From NCBI RefSeq assembly GCF_029533155.1, contig NZ_JAIZDB010000039.1:1-47907 (forward strand): a DNA stretch of 47,907 nucleotides. The letters run 5' to 3'. The notes beneath the pieces are model-generated. The model was not told the origin of the DNA and did not search any database. It was given only the letters and a program-made list of their open reading frames with translations. This document shows, piece after piece, positions 8,569 to 17,511 of this stretch (positions within the stretch are counted from its first letter, which is position 1; every line of letters starts with the position of its first letter). The stretch comes from Psychrobacillus antarcticus. GTDB lineage: Bacteria > Bacillota > Bacilli > Bacillales_A > Planococcaceae. A program made the position numbers and the translations under genes.

Positions 8569-9561
8569 ATGACTTTTACAACAGAAGATTACATCAATAT
8601 GAGTAAGCGTTTGGATGATGTTCGGACAGAAATAGGGAAATTTATCGTTGGACAGAAAGAGGCAGTTGAATTTTCGATCTATTGTGTGTTGGCAGATGGG
8701 CATGCTCTTTTAGAAGGACTACCTGGATTAGGTAAAACTATGCTTATCCGAACAGTTTCGGAAGTGTTAGATTTATCCTTTTCACGTATTCAATTCACTC
8801 CAGATTTAATGCCATCAGATATTACAGGTACGAGCATGATTGAACGATTAGAAAGTGGAAAACAACAATTTACCTTTCAAAAGGGACCAATTTTTAGTCA
8901 GATGGTGCTAGCGGATGAGATAAATCGAGCAACACCGAAAACACAAAGTGCACTTCTAGAAGCTATGGGGGAGAAAACCGTTACCGTGCTAGGGGATACC
9001 AAACAAATGGATCGACCATTCTTTGTGCTTGCTACGCAAAACCCAATTGAAATGGAAGGGACCTATCCATTACCAGAAGCACAAATGGACCGTTTCCTAT
9101 GCAAAATACTAGTTTCCTATCCTTCCAAAGCAGAGTTAATGGAAATTACTAAACGTACGACTGGCGGACAAATAATTCCTTTGAATAAAATAATGCATGC
9201 AGAAGAAATAGTTCATGCACAGCAGATGGTAAAGGAAGTGCTTATCGCAGATGATATGCTGGAATACGCAGTAGATATCATTGCAGCGACACATCCTGAA
9301 GATGCAAGCATTCCTGAAATTGCTCAGTATGTTCAATACGGAAGTGGTCCTCGTGGATTACAAAGTCTTATCAAGCTTGCCAAAGCGAGAGCGTTAGTTG
9401 CTGGACGTTATCATGTATCGATTGCTGATATTAAAACAGTTGCTAAACCAGTACTCAGACATCGTTTATTACTAAATTATGAAGGAGAAGCAGAAGGGAA
9501 AACGGCAGATGAGCTAATCGATCTTATCTTACAAACAGTTAAGCAAGGTCAAGTTATATGA
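8569..9561 (+). CDS. MoxR-family AAA+ ATPase
   Basis: A 330-aa chaperone-type ATPase. Walker A GLPGLGKT (residues 50-57), Walker B MVLADEINRA with D116 and E117, and the sensor-1/arginine-finger region ATQNPIEMEGTYPLPEAQMD are all intact. The lid domain follows with GSGPRGLQSLIKLAKARA. Family members assemble as hexameric rings and act on VWA-domain proteins, often to insert metals or mature complexes. The neighbouring DUF58 and two VWA genes fit that pairing. Its stop overlaps the next start by four bases (ATGA at 9558-9561). Confidence 0.96.
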   Translation: MTFTTEDYINMSKRLDDVRTEIGKFIVGQKEAVEFSIYCVLADGHALLEGLPGLGKTMLIRTVSEVLDLSFSRIQFTPDLMPSDITGTSMIERLESGKQQFTFQKGPIFSQMVLADEINRATPKTQSALLEAMGEKTVTVLGDTKQMDRPFFVLATQNPIEMEGTYPLPEAQMDRFLCKILVSYPSKAELMEITKRTTGGQIIPLNKIMHAEEIVHAQQMVKEVLIADDMLEYAVDIIAATHPEDASIPEIAQYVQYGSGPRGLQSLIKLAKARALVAGRYHVSIADIKTVAKPVLRHRLLLNYEGEAEGKTADELIDLILQTVKQGQVI

Positions 9562-10433
9562 GTATCGAACAATTAGTTCCAAAGGATTGGGCGGGGAAGC
9601 TTAGTAGATTATCCATAACAACTAAATCGAAACTAAGGGGTCAGCATAAAGGGTCCCATCGCTCTCAGCGTTTTGGTGCTTCACTAGATTTTTCAGACTT
9701 TCGGGAGTACTCACCAGGGGACGATGTTCGGCAAATAGATTGGAATGTTTACGCACGTACCGATAAGTATTTTATCAAACGGTTTTTAGATGAACAAGAA
9801 ATGCGGGTACATATTTTACTTGATACGACTAAGTCTATGGGAGATCCTCTTAAATGGACCTTTGCTAAGCAATTAGCAGCTTCTTTAGGAATTCTTGTAT
9901 TACAAAGAGATGATCGATTATCCTTTTCGGCGGTTAGTGAAGGGAATAAGCCTCCTTTTAGAAGAAAGGGAGCTACTTACCGCAAAGCCTTCATTCAAAC
10001 TATTTCTGACATAGATGAACCAACAATGGGTTCCTCCTTTTCAGATAATGCACTACCTTTTTTACCGAAAGATAGTACTGTTTTGTTTGTTATAACGGAT
10101 TGCTTAGAAAGTATTGAATCATGGGAAAGATTCTTACAAAAACTACCGAAATTCGCTGGTGATATTAGAATTTTACAAGTAGTTACTGGCGAGGAGCTAG
10201 CTCCGTCATACGGTGGAGATGTACAGTTAGAGGATATTGAAACATCCGATCAAGTAAATGTATCCATATCCGCTAGAGTACTAGAAGCCTATCACCAGGA
10301 AAGAAAAGAGCATCAACAACGATTAGAACTACTTTGTCATAAGTTTGGTGTTAAAATACTTCAAGTAAATGCAGATGAAGGTATTTCGCATACAATGTTT
10401 CATCAATTACTACGAGCAAATTGGGTGCAGTGA
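9558..10433 (+). CDS. DUF58 domain protein (MoxR partner)
   Basis: A 291-aa soluble protein with the DUF58 signature SLDFSDFREYSPGDDVRQID followed by WNVYARTDKYFIKRFLDEQE and a VWA-like start VHILLDTTKSMG. The MIDAS triad is DTTKS, so the first serine is replaced by threonine. DUF58 proteins are nearly always encoded next to MoxR and are thought to be its substrates or adaptors. It overlaps the moxR-like gene by ATGA and precedes the BatA-like gene by 11 bp. There are no membrane segments. Confidence 0.93.
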   Translation: MSIEQLVPKDWAGKLSRLSITTKSKLRGQHKGSHRSQRFGASLDFSDFREYSPGDDVRQIDWNVYARTDKYFIKRFLDEQEMRVHILLDTTKSMGDPLKWTFAKQLAASLGILVLQRDDRLSFSAVSEGNKPPFRRKGATYRKAFIQTISDIDEPTMGSSFSDNALPFLPKDSTVLFVITDCLESIESWERFLQKLPKFAGDIRILQVVTGEELAPSYGGDVQLEDIETSDQVNVSISARVLEAYHQERKEHQQRLELLCHKFGVKILQVNADEGISHTMFHQLLRANWVQ

Positions 10434-10444
10434 GGTGAAAAACT

Positions 10445-12202
10445 TTGGGTATTAATCAGTTAATATATGCTTGGACAGCCATTTTCCCAATCGCTGTGCT
10501 TATGTATTATTTTTTTCGGAAAAAATATGTAAAACAATCTGTTTCTTCTACTTTGTTTTGGCAGGAGGCGATGAAGGAAACGAAAGCTTCTCCTTATTTG
10601 CAGCATTTGCAGCGGAATGCTTTGTTTTATTTACAAATGCTTGCCATGCTTTTGCTTGTTTTAGCATTGCTACAACCATATTGGAAAACGAAAGCAATTG
10701 CTGGGGAACAGATTGTATTGATTGTTGATACTTCTGCAACGATGAAAGTAAATAAGAATAATACTACTACACTTTTTGAACAGCATAGGGCGAAAATGCT
10801 TGAGCTAGTGGGGCAGTTAGCAGGCAAGCCACTTACTTTAATCACAACTGGAAACGAACCAGCTGTCCTTTTACGACAAGAAACGAATACAGAGCAAATG
10901 ATAAAGGAAATTAAGAAACTTGAGATAAGCTATGAAGCAGAAAATATGTCAAAATCATTGGATTTTGCCCAATCTTTTTTCCAAAACAAAGCGACCACTG
11001 TGTATATTTTTACCGATGAATTAGATAGGAAATCCCTTCCTTTGCAACATGAAAATGTAAGCTGGAATGTAGAAGCGTTAACTTCCGATATTACGAATGC
11101 ATCTATTAAACGTTTTGGTGCAACAGAAACTGCAAATGGAATCTCTACGCTAATTCAACTCGAAAACCAGTCAGATAAAGAGCTCGTTACCGAGTTGACG
11201 ATATTCAATGAAGAGAAGCGGTTGGTAAATGAAGTAGTTCAATTGCCACCAAAAGAAACGGTTACGTTATCTTTTGATGAACTAGTGAAATCGAGTTATT
11301 TGAAAGCAAATATAGATATCCAAGATTCTTACCTTTTAGATAATGAGAATATTGTATTCATGCAGGATCAATTGTCTAATGTTTTCATTGATAGCTCCAT
11401 TCATTCGCTTGTTCGAACTGCCTTTCAATCTTTAGATATTAATGTGAGTAGTGTCCCTTCAGAACAATTAGGGTTGTTAAAGGAAGAGGGTATAATTGTC
11501 ACCAATCAATTTGGAATAGAGACTGAAAATGACAAACCAACTTTATATATAGGCAGGAACGATACCTCACCGAAGGAAGTAAATGGGGTAGTGCAGGCAA
11601 CTGATTCTCCATTATTTGCTTTTGCTGATTTATCGGATATATATGTAAGCTCGCTATATCCCCCTATAGACGGCTATAGTACTATTGCTAGGGTTGGAGA
11701 TGATCCTTTCATCCAAACTTCTCCAAGCGGGAATATAATAATTCTGGCAGACATTCAGATGACTGATTGGCCCTTGAGTCCGACATTCCCACTATTTATG
11801 TGGAGTGTGAAGGAGCATCTTTCAGTAGGTAGTGATTATATAGGAACATTTACTCCTAACGAGCGAAAGCCACTATCCCTTGGAGCGGCGGAAGAGTGGG
11901 AAATTTATACGATGGATGATGAATATGAATACGCTATTGAAAATGGCGGGAAATTCCTTGCACCAAGAGAACCAGGTTTATATGTTCTACGTTCGAACAG
12001 TGTAGAGAAGAATCTTTCTGTTATATTGCCACAAGAAGAAAAAGTGATTAATAAAGGAACTTCGTATAAAGTGACTGGACAGCAGATAAATGCAGTGGAT
12101 GACCACCAAGCCCATTCCTTTGTTCCATATATATTAATCTTCCTAATATTGCTATTTGTTATAGAGTGGGAGGTGCAAAGACGACGTGGATTTACGAGTT
12201 GA
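10445..12202 (+). CDS. BatA-like membrane VWA protein
   Basis: A 585-aa protein with two N-terminal helices (about 5-25 and 60-80) enclosing the BatA N-terminal signature (SSTLFWQEAMKETKASPYLQ). A VWA domain follows, IVLIVDTSATMKVN, with D95, S97 and T99 in place of the usual DxSxS, so metal binding may be weak or altered. One C-terminal helix (VPYILIFLILLFVIEWEVQ) anchors it again. The start is TTG at 10445: AGGTG lies 7 nt upstream and no ATG fits. Its end overlaps the start of the next gene by 17 bp. It is probably a MoxR/DUF58 client on the membrane. Confidence 0.9.
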   Translation: MGINQLIYAWTAIFPIAVLMYYFFRKKYVKQSVSSTLFWQEAMKETKASPYLQHLQRNALFYLQMLAMLLLVLALLQPYWKTKAIAGEQIVLIVDTSATMKVNKNNTTTLFEQHRAKMLELVGQLAGKPLTLITTGNEPAVLLRQETNTEQMIKEIKKLEISYEAENMSKSLDFAQSFFQNKATTVYIFTDELDRKSLPLQHENVSWNVEALTSDITNASIKRFGATETANGISTLIQLENQSDKELVTELTIFNEEKRLVNEVVQLPPKETVTLSFDELVKSSYLKANIDIQDSYLLDNENIVFMQDQLSNVFIDSSIHSLVRTAFQSLDINVSSVPSEQLGLLKEEGIIVTNQFGIETENDKPTLYIGRNDTSPKEVNGVVQATDSPLFAFADLSDIYVSSLYPPIDGYSTIARVGDDPFIQTSPSGNIIILADIQMTDWPLSPTFPLFMWSVKEHLSVGSDYIGTFTPNERKPLSLGAAEEWEIYTMDDEYEYAIENGGKFLAPREPGLYVLRSNSVEKNLSVILPQEEKVINKGTSYKVTGQQINAVDDHQAHSFVPYILIFLILLFVIEWEVQRRRGFTS

Positions 12203-14783
12203 CCAACCGCTTTGGCTATTGCTATTAATTCCTATTGGTATTTATTTTATTTGGACTTGGCAAAAAGATAAGAAGTTCTTAAAAAGAGAAGGAAAAGTAG
12301 TATTTAGTATACGAATTATAGCTATTCTATGTTTAATCTTAGGTATTACAAATCCATATCTATTATTACCTATTAAGGAAGAACAAGTGTTATTTCTGGT
12401 AGACCGTTCTGCTTCCCTCCAAGGGACTGATCAGCAAATAACGGAGTGGATAGACAAAAGCTTACAATCGAAAAAAGCATCTCATTTGGTTGGAGTTTAT
12501 ACTTTTGCAGAGGACTTTCAAACGGAAGTTAGCTTAACTGATGGTGAAGTGAATTTACCTGTTTTTAGTCCTATGTCAGAACCGGGAAATACTGATTTAG
12601 CAAAAGCCTTACAGCTATCAACAGGCATAGTAGAGCCTAACAAGGCAACACGAATTGTCCTTTTTACGGACGGATTAGAAACGACTGGATCTGTCAGTGA
12701 TGAAATTGTTAAAATTGCTGGAGGAAATGTCACGATTGATGTTGTTCAATTGGCTAGATTATCCTCAGAAGATGTTGCGATAACTTCCTTTGAGACACCA
12801 CCTGTCGCCTTTGAGGGTGAGCAGCAACAACTAAATGTCACACTAGAGGCGACCAGTAATGCAGTGGCAGAGTTACTACTATATCAAAATGATGAGCTAA
12901 TCACGCGAGAACAAATAAATGTAGAACCAGGCACTAATACGTATACATTCCGAAATGCATCTAAGGGTGAAGGATTACTTAAATATGAGGTACAAGTAGT
13001 TCTAGCAGAAGATGGGCTGATTGAGAATAACAAGCTGACAAGTGTCACAAATGTGGAAAGCTCGCCACAACTTTTAATCGTTACTCATGATGGGAATCCT
13101 TCTAATATTGCGGCTGTAATTGATCAACAAGCGATTGAAACAGATGTCATTGATGCGAATGTCCTGCCTTTCGATTTATCGAATTATTTAGCATACGATG
13201 CTATTATTTTTGATAATGTACCGGGTCACGTCGTCGGTGAACAAAAGATGACGGTCATTGAACAGGCCGTGAAAAACTTCGGTGTCGGCTTTATGATGGT
13301 TGGAGGGAAAAGTAGCTTTGGTTTAGGAGGCTATTTTAAGAGTCCAATTGAGCGGTTATTACCAGTAGAGATGGAAATAAAAGGAAAGCAGCAATTGCCT
13401 TCTTTAGGGTTAATCATCGTAATGGATCGATCCGGTAGTATGAGTGGAACAAAATTAGAGTATGCGAAGGAAGCTGCGGCACGTTCTGTGGAAATGCTTC
13501 GTGAAGGAGACACGCTTGGATTTATTGCATTTGATGATAAACCTTGGGAAATTATTGAGGCGGCTCCATTAAATGATCCAGAAACCGCAGCTGAAAGTAT
13601 ACTATCTGTTGGGGCAGGCGGAGGAACGGAAATTTATTCGAGCTTAGCGTTAGCATACGAAAAGTTATCACCTCTCAAACTACAGAGAAAACATATTATT
13701 TTATTGACAGATGGTCAGTCAGCAGCGAGCAATGACTATCAAACACTGTTAGAGGAGGGCAAGAATGATTTAATAACCGTTTCCACCGTTGCAGTTGGTC
13801 AAGATGCGGATAGAGCATTATTAGAAAGCTTAGCAGAAATGGGAGGGGGCACGTTTTACGACGTCCAAGATGAATCTACCATTCCTGCTATCATGTCCAC
13901 AGAGACAGCAATGATTTCGAGAACGTATATCGAAGACAATCCATTCTATCCAACTATTTATGGAGATGCAGCATGGACAAGCTTATTTGCAGAAGGTGTA
14001 CCGCAAATGAATGCTTATATTGCAACCACACCGAAACAAACAGCTTCCGTTATTGTAGAAAGTGAAAAAGAGGATCCTGTATTAGCCGAATGGATGTACG
14101 GACTCGGTCGCACGATTGCATTTACATCGGATTCAACGGGTGAATGGAGCGGAGATTTTGCAAGATGGGGTAATTGGGGAGACTTTTGGAACACGGCAGT
14201 ATCGAGGCTATTACCTGCTTATAGTGAAGTCCCTTTTTCTATCCAAAAGTCATCGGATGAATCATTTACCGTTACGGATCCAACTGGTAAGTCGTCATTT
14301 CTGGAAGTAGCTGTAGTCAATGAAAAAGGGGAAGAACTTTCCCTGACATCTGAAGCACTTGCGCCGGGTAAAGCAAGAGTAACGGTAGACAGTGAACCAG
14401 GACTTGTGTTCTTCCGTATTTCAAATGAACAGGATGCTGTGTATCAAGCAGGTATTTCCATTCCCTATAGCGAGGAATACAAAATACAAAGACCGAATAC
14501 AGCTATTCTCGAGATGATTACTAGTAGAACAGATGGGAAAATCCTTACTGATGCTTCGGAAGCTTTCCGGGAAATGGAGCTTTCTAGCTTAGAGAAACAA
14601 TCTATCCAACAATTTCTTCTGTTGGTAGCAATCTTATTGTTCTTTATTGATATCACAATAAGAAGATTTGGTATCAATCTATTGCTTTCTCCTTTTAAAA
14701 GAACAACTAAAAAAATGGAGTCAGTTAATACGACAACTACTACGAATGTAGGGAAATTAGTTAGAGAAAAGAAAAAACGATAA
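12186..14783 (+). CDS. Large membrane protein with two VWA domains and a GATase-like domain
   Basis: An 865-aa protein. Two helices (residues 8-24 and 35-58) are followed by a first VWA domain with intact DRSAS (D73, S75, S77), a beta-rich spacer, a glutamine-amidotransferase-like region (VGFMMVGGKSSFGLGGYFKS, about 365-385), and a second VWA domain with a perfect MIDAS DRSGS (D414, S416, S418) and the later LLTDGQSA. A C-terminal helix (FLLLVAILLFFIDI) lies near 805. Start GTG at 12186 is preceded by GGGAGGTG 10 nt upstream and lies inside the previous gene, so the pair is coupled. It ends the cluster. Family members are annotated only as VWA or GATase-like proteins; the function is not known. 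Confidence 0.9.
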   Translation: MDLRVDQPLWLLLLIPIGIYFIWTWQKDKKFLKREGKVVFSIRIIAILCLILGITNPYLLLPIKEEQVLFLVDRSASLQGTDQQITEWIDKSLQSKKASHLVGVYTFAEDFQTEVSLTDGEVNLPVFSPMSEPGNTDLAKALQLSTGIVEPNKATRIVLFTDGLETTGSVSDEIVKIAGGNVTIDVVQLARLSSEDVAITSFETPPVAFEGEQQQLNVTLEATSNAVAELLLYQNDELITREQINVEPGTNTYTFRNASKGEGLLKYEVQVVLAEDGLIENNKLTSVTNVESSPQLLIVTHDGNPSNIAAVIDQQAIETDVIDANVLPFDLSNYLAYDAIIFDNVPGHVVGEQKMTVIEQAVKNFGVGFMMVGGKSSFGLGGYFKSPIERLLPVEMEIKGKQQLPSLGLIIVMDRSGSMSGTKLEYAKEAAARSVEMLREGDTLGFIAFDDKPWEIIEAAPLNDPETAAESILSVGAGGGTEIYSSLALAYEKLSPLKLQRKHIILLTDGQSAASNDYQTLLEEGKNDLITVSTVAVGQDADRALLESLAEMGGGTFYDVQDESTIPAIMSTETAMISRTYIEDNPFYPTIYGDAAWTSLFAEGVPQMNAYIATTPKQTASVIVESEKEDPVLAEWMYGLGRTIAFTSDSTGEWSGDFARWGNWGDFWNTAVSRLLPAYSEVPFSIQKSSDESFTVTDPTGKSSFLEVAVVNEKGEELSLTSEALAPGKARVTVDSEPGLVFFRISNEQDAVYQAGISIPYSEEYKIQRPNTAILEMITSRTDGKILTDASEAFREMELSSLEKQSIQQFLLLVAILLFFIDITIRRFGINLLLSPFKRTTKKMESVNTTTTTNVGKLVREKKKR

Positions 14784-14850
14784 CTGTATAAAAATAACCG
14801 TTAGAATTAAACGATACCGTTGATTTCCGTTTCAGGCGGTGTAAGAAAAA

Positions 14851-15245
14851 CCGGACAAAAAACGCCCGGTACTTTAGGATCTAAACCTGTTTCTACTGTT
14901 TTCGAAGGGCTTTGGACAGACTTATTGCTATATAATTACCGTTTGATTTTTTAAAGATGCTGGTCGTGACTGAAGTCACGACCAGCATCTTTTTTTCTCG
15001 GTAATCTTATGGCTATTAACTGTCCGTCGCCCTTCTACAACTTTTAGAAACGGGTTAGTTCATTTTTGGGGTAACTAGAGAAAAGATACTATCCTAATAA
15101 TGGAGGATAGATGATGACAGTCTAAGTACTCGACATCTTGGTGCTCCTGCGCAAAGCTCGTCGCAAAATAAAAAAACATTTCGCAACGACTGCCTGACCC
15201 GCATCATGCGGGCCAGAAGATGCAATTTCGTTCGCTATTTCTCTT
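14851..15245 (-). repeat. Dispersed repeat, copy B (reverse)
   Basis: Reverse complement of copy A over most of its length. The core inverted repeat runs from CCTGTTTCT (14886) to AGAAACGGG (15054). The tip is a 19-bp perfect stem with a 2-nt loop (14953-14992) followed on the plus strand by five further T residues, so it can also act as a terminator for the VWA cluster. The far end carries GACCCGCATCATGCGGGCC (15197-15215) and CGTTCGCTATTTCTC, which copy D also has. Confidence 0.87.
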
Positions 15246-15429
15246 CTTTGTTGGGTAGATACTTCCTATTTTTCCTTATTTCCACTAGTAAAAAACTATC
15301 TTCATCCTTCCTTACACAATTTCATTCCTACATTCAACAGACGGTTTTATCCCTACATTAACTCCTACTACTCTTCTTATCTAAGCGAGAGTCTATGCAA
15401 TATCCCCTAGTTTAGTACTACTCATTTAA

Positions 15430-15650
15430 TTGATTGGAGTGAAAGTGGCGACTCCTGTGGGAACAGCAAATGTTTTCTGCACCGATAGCGAAGCGACAGG
15501 TGCACGAGCTGAAAGTCCCGCAGGAAAGACGTTGGTCAAACTTTATTTGACCAACGTCTTTGCGACGAGTAACCGCAGGGGCATATGTTTTCGTAGTGAC
15601 GAGGAGATTGAAGCCGTGCCCACGGAAAGCGTCCACTGAAACGCAAATCA
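15430..15650 (+). repeat. Dispersed repeat, copy E1
   Basis: It begins TTGATTGGAGTGAAAGTGGC and ends GGAAAGCGTCC...CGCAAATCAG. Both ends match E2 (45883-46018, inverted) and the tail beside copy B. A strong internal hairpin at 15525-15561 pairs AAAGACGTTGGTCAAA with TTTGACCAACGTCTTT. From memory, similar GGGAACAGC...GCAGGAAAG sequences are scattered through many Bacillaceae genomes; I could not check this. Confidence 0.8.
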
Positions 15651-15725
15651 GTAGTATCAATCATTCTTAATAGCCCTGTAAAACTGGTGTTCATGCTGTA
15701 TTTTTATATACTTTCTTATCTTTGA

Positions 15726-16160
15726 ACAAAGGCTAAAAGCGCCACCTCGTGTGGCAACGCCTTCGTGACCAACGTCCTGTTGGCCTCCGCGGGGTGAGAG
15801 ATGAACCATCACCGTCGCTACGCGTCGTTTGTGATGTTTCATCTGTCTCACTCATCCTAGTCGTTGCGAAATGTTTTTTATTTTGCGCAGGAGCACCACG
15901 ATGTCGCGCACTTAGACTGTCATCACCTCTAGGAATAGGAAAGATTCTTTTCTCTAGTTATCAAAAAACGTACTTACCTGTTTCTAAGAGTTGTAGGAGG
16001 GCGACGGATAGACAACCGCCATAATATTACCGATAAAAGAAGAGGCTGGTCGTGACATCTGTCACGACCAGCCTCTTCTAAAAATACACTCGGTAATAAT
16101 GTGGCGACCTGTCTGTCCAAAGCCCTTCGAAAACGATAGAAACAGGTTTTGCCCTTAAAG
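15726..16160 (+). repeat. Dispersed repeat, copy C (forward)
   Basis: The left end ACAAAGGCTAAAAGCGCCAC matches copy A. A middle module, CCATCACCGTCGCT followed by CATCTGTCTCACTCATC, matches E2. The core inverted repeat is 15977-16146 with perfect ends CCTGTTTCT/AGAAACAGG. The tip (16038-16079) has a 19-bp stem in which GAGGCTGG pairs with CCAGCCTC, whereas copies A and B have GATGCTGG and CCAGCATC: both sides of one pair have changed. Confidence 0.85.
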
Positions 16161-16186
16161 AATGCTATAGAAATATAAATTCTTAA

Positions 16187-17371
16187 TTAAATAACAGGAT
16201 TTTTTCTTTTAATCCAAATAAGTGTGATAGCCCAGGAAGCTAGTAAAATGATAGACCCTACAATAAATGGATAATTAATATCAATATCAAAAAGCATTCC
16301 TGCAAGTGCTGGTCCAATCATACTACCCAAACTCATATAAGCATTATTCATACCTGCAGCAAAACCTTGCTCATTACCAGCTAATTTAGAAATAACCGTA
16401 TTAACTGCTGGACGAATGAGCGTAGTAGCAGTAGAGAATATTGATGCAACTAGTAATACTAATGCGAAACCATCTACAATGAAGAACAGTAAAAATGCAA
16501 TAGCAGCAACAACTAAATTGACTAAGATAACATTCAATTCCCCAAAACGTTTAAATAGTTTCTCCACTACTAAAGTTTGAACAATAACCCCTATAAATCC
16601 GCCGACTGTTAAAACAACAGCAATATCTTGAGGAGTGTAATTATACTTATGATCTACATACAATGAAAATGTCGTTTGGAAATTTGCAATACCAAAAGTG
16701 AAAACAAATATAATGATTAACATCATAAAGTAAGGTGTCTTCACTGAATTTTTCATTTGTGTGAGTATGTTTTCGCGTTTTTTTGGTTCCGGTGGTATCT
16801 CGGAAACAGCATTTTTAATATCTGGCAAAATGATTAATGAAATTATTGAAGAAATTAAAGCTGCCAAAGATGCCATGAAAAATGGGAATGATAAGCTTAC
16901 GCTTGCTAAAAACCCTCCCAATGCTGGCCCTATCATAAAGCCTAAAGACATAGAGGCTCCTAAGAATCCCATACCTTTTCCACGTTCTTCTAATGTAGTA
17001 ATATCCGCAACAAATGCCATTGTAGCAGGTATTAAAAAGGCTCCACCGATACCACTTATGAATCGTGCAGCATACAGCATCCATTCATCTGTTGCTAACC
17101 CAAACCATAGTTGAGAGGCCGAAAAAATAACCAATCCTACGATAATTAGTTTTTTACGTCCTAATGTATCGGAAAGGTCACCTGCAAGAGGAGAAAATAA
17201 AAATTGACCTAATGCAAAGGAAGCAATGATAAATCCTAATGCTTGACCTGCCACACCGAAAGTTTCTAAATATTGAGGCATGACCGGAATAACTAATCCT
17301 ATACCAGACATAGCAATAAACATATTAAACATCAATATATATAATGCTGAGCTATTTGTTTTCTTCGCCAT
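16187..17371 (-). CDS. MFS multidrug efflux transporter, Bmr/NorA-like
   Basis: A 394-aa, twelve-helix major facilitator protein of the drug:H+ antiporter-1 type. Signature stretches are GIGLVIPVMPQYLETFG in helix 1, the loop 2-3 motif GDLSDTLGRKKLI, and motif C in helix 5, LGFMIGPALGGFLA, which is specific to antiporters. The sequence resembles B. subtilis Bmr/Blt and staphylococcal NorA, exporters of cationic drugs. Substrates cannot be told from sequence. The ATG at 17371 follows GCAGGA. It is monocistronic: the pot operon upstream ends in a terminator (17484-17506) and repeat C lies just downstream. Confidence 0.9.
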   Translation of the reverse strand: MAKKTNSSALYILMFNMFIAMSGIGLVIPVMPQYLETFGVAGQALGFIIASFALGQFLFSPLAGDLSDTLGRKKLIIVGLVIFSASQLWFGLATDEWMLYAARFISGIGGAFLIPATMAFVADITTLEERGKGMGFLGASMSLGFMIGPALGGFLASVSLSFPFFMASLAALISSIISLIILPDIKNAVSEIPPEPKKRENILTQMKNSVKTPYFMMLIIIFVFTFGIANFQTTFSLYVDHKYNYTPQDIAVVLTVGGFIGVIVQTLVVEKLFKRFGELNVILVNLVVAAIAFLLFFIVDGFALVLLVASIFSTATTLIRPAVNTVISKLAGNEQGFAAGMNNAYMSLGSMIGPALAGMLFDIDINYPFIVGSIILLASWAITLIWIKRKNPVI

Positions 17372-17478
17372 AAAATTCCTGCTTTCTGTAAATACTTATA
17401 CACGTCTATCGATTCTACCATATTCCTTAAAGAATAAAAACTTTCGAGTGTCGAATTATATATTTATGGGAATAGAAA

Positions 17479-17506
17479 TAAAAAGAGCCGTCTTAGCGAC
17501 GACTCT
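17479..17506 (-). terminator. Terminator of the pot operon
   Basis: On the minus strand AGAGTCGTC pairs with GACGGCTCT (one G-U pair) around a GCTAA loop, followed by TTTTTATTT. It lies 5 bp after the potD stop. Confidence 0.8.
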
Positions 17507-17511
17507 CCCAT

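Larger units (their letters stand above)
14784..16186. other. Repeat-filled intergenic region
   Basis: This 1.4-kb gap contains no credible gene. It holds, in order, a decayed tail of the E-type repeat (14818-14843, GATTTCCGTTTCAGGCGG), repeat copy B in reverse orientation, a 180-bp AT-rich linker that is homologous to the linker at 46019-46190, repeat E1 in forward orientation, and repeat copy C in forward orientation. Short frames in it cross the hairpins and lack ribosome sites. Confidence 0.8.

Noticed and set aside
15418-16024. Several overlapping frames of 60-90 codons in the repeat region
   Set aside because: They cross repeat hairpins, lack ribosome sites and are not shared in frame between repeat copies.
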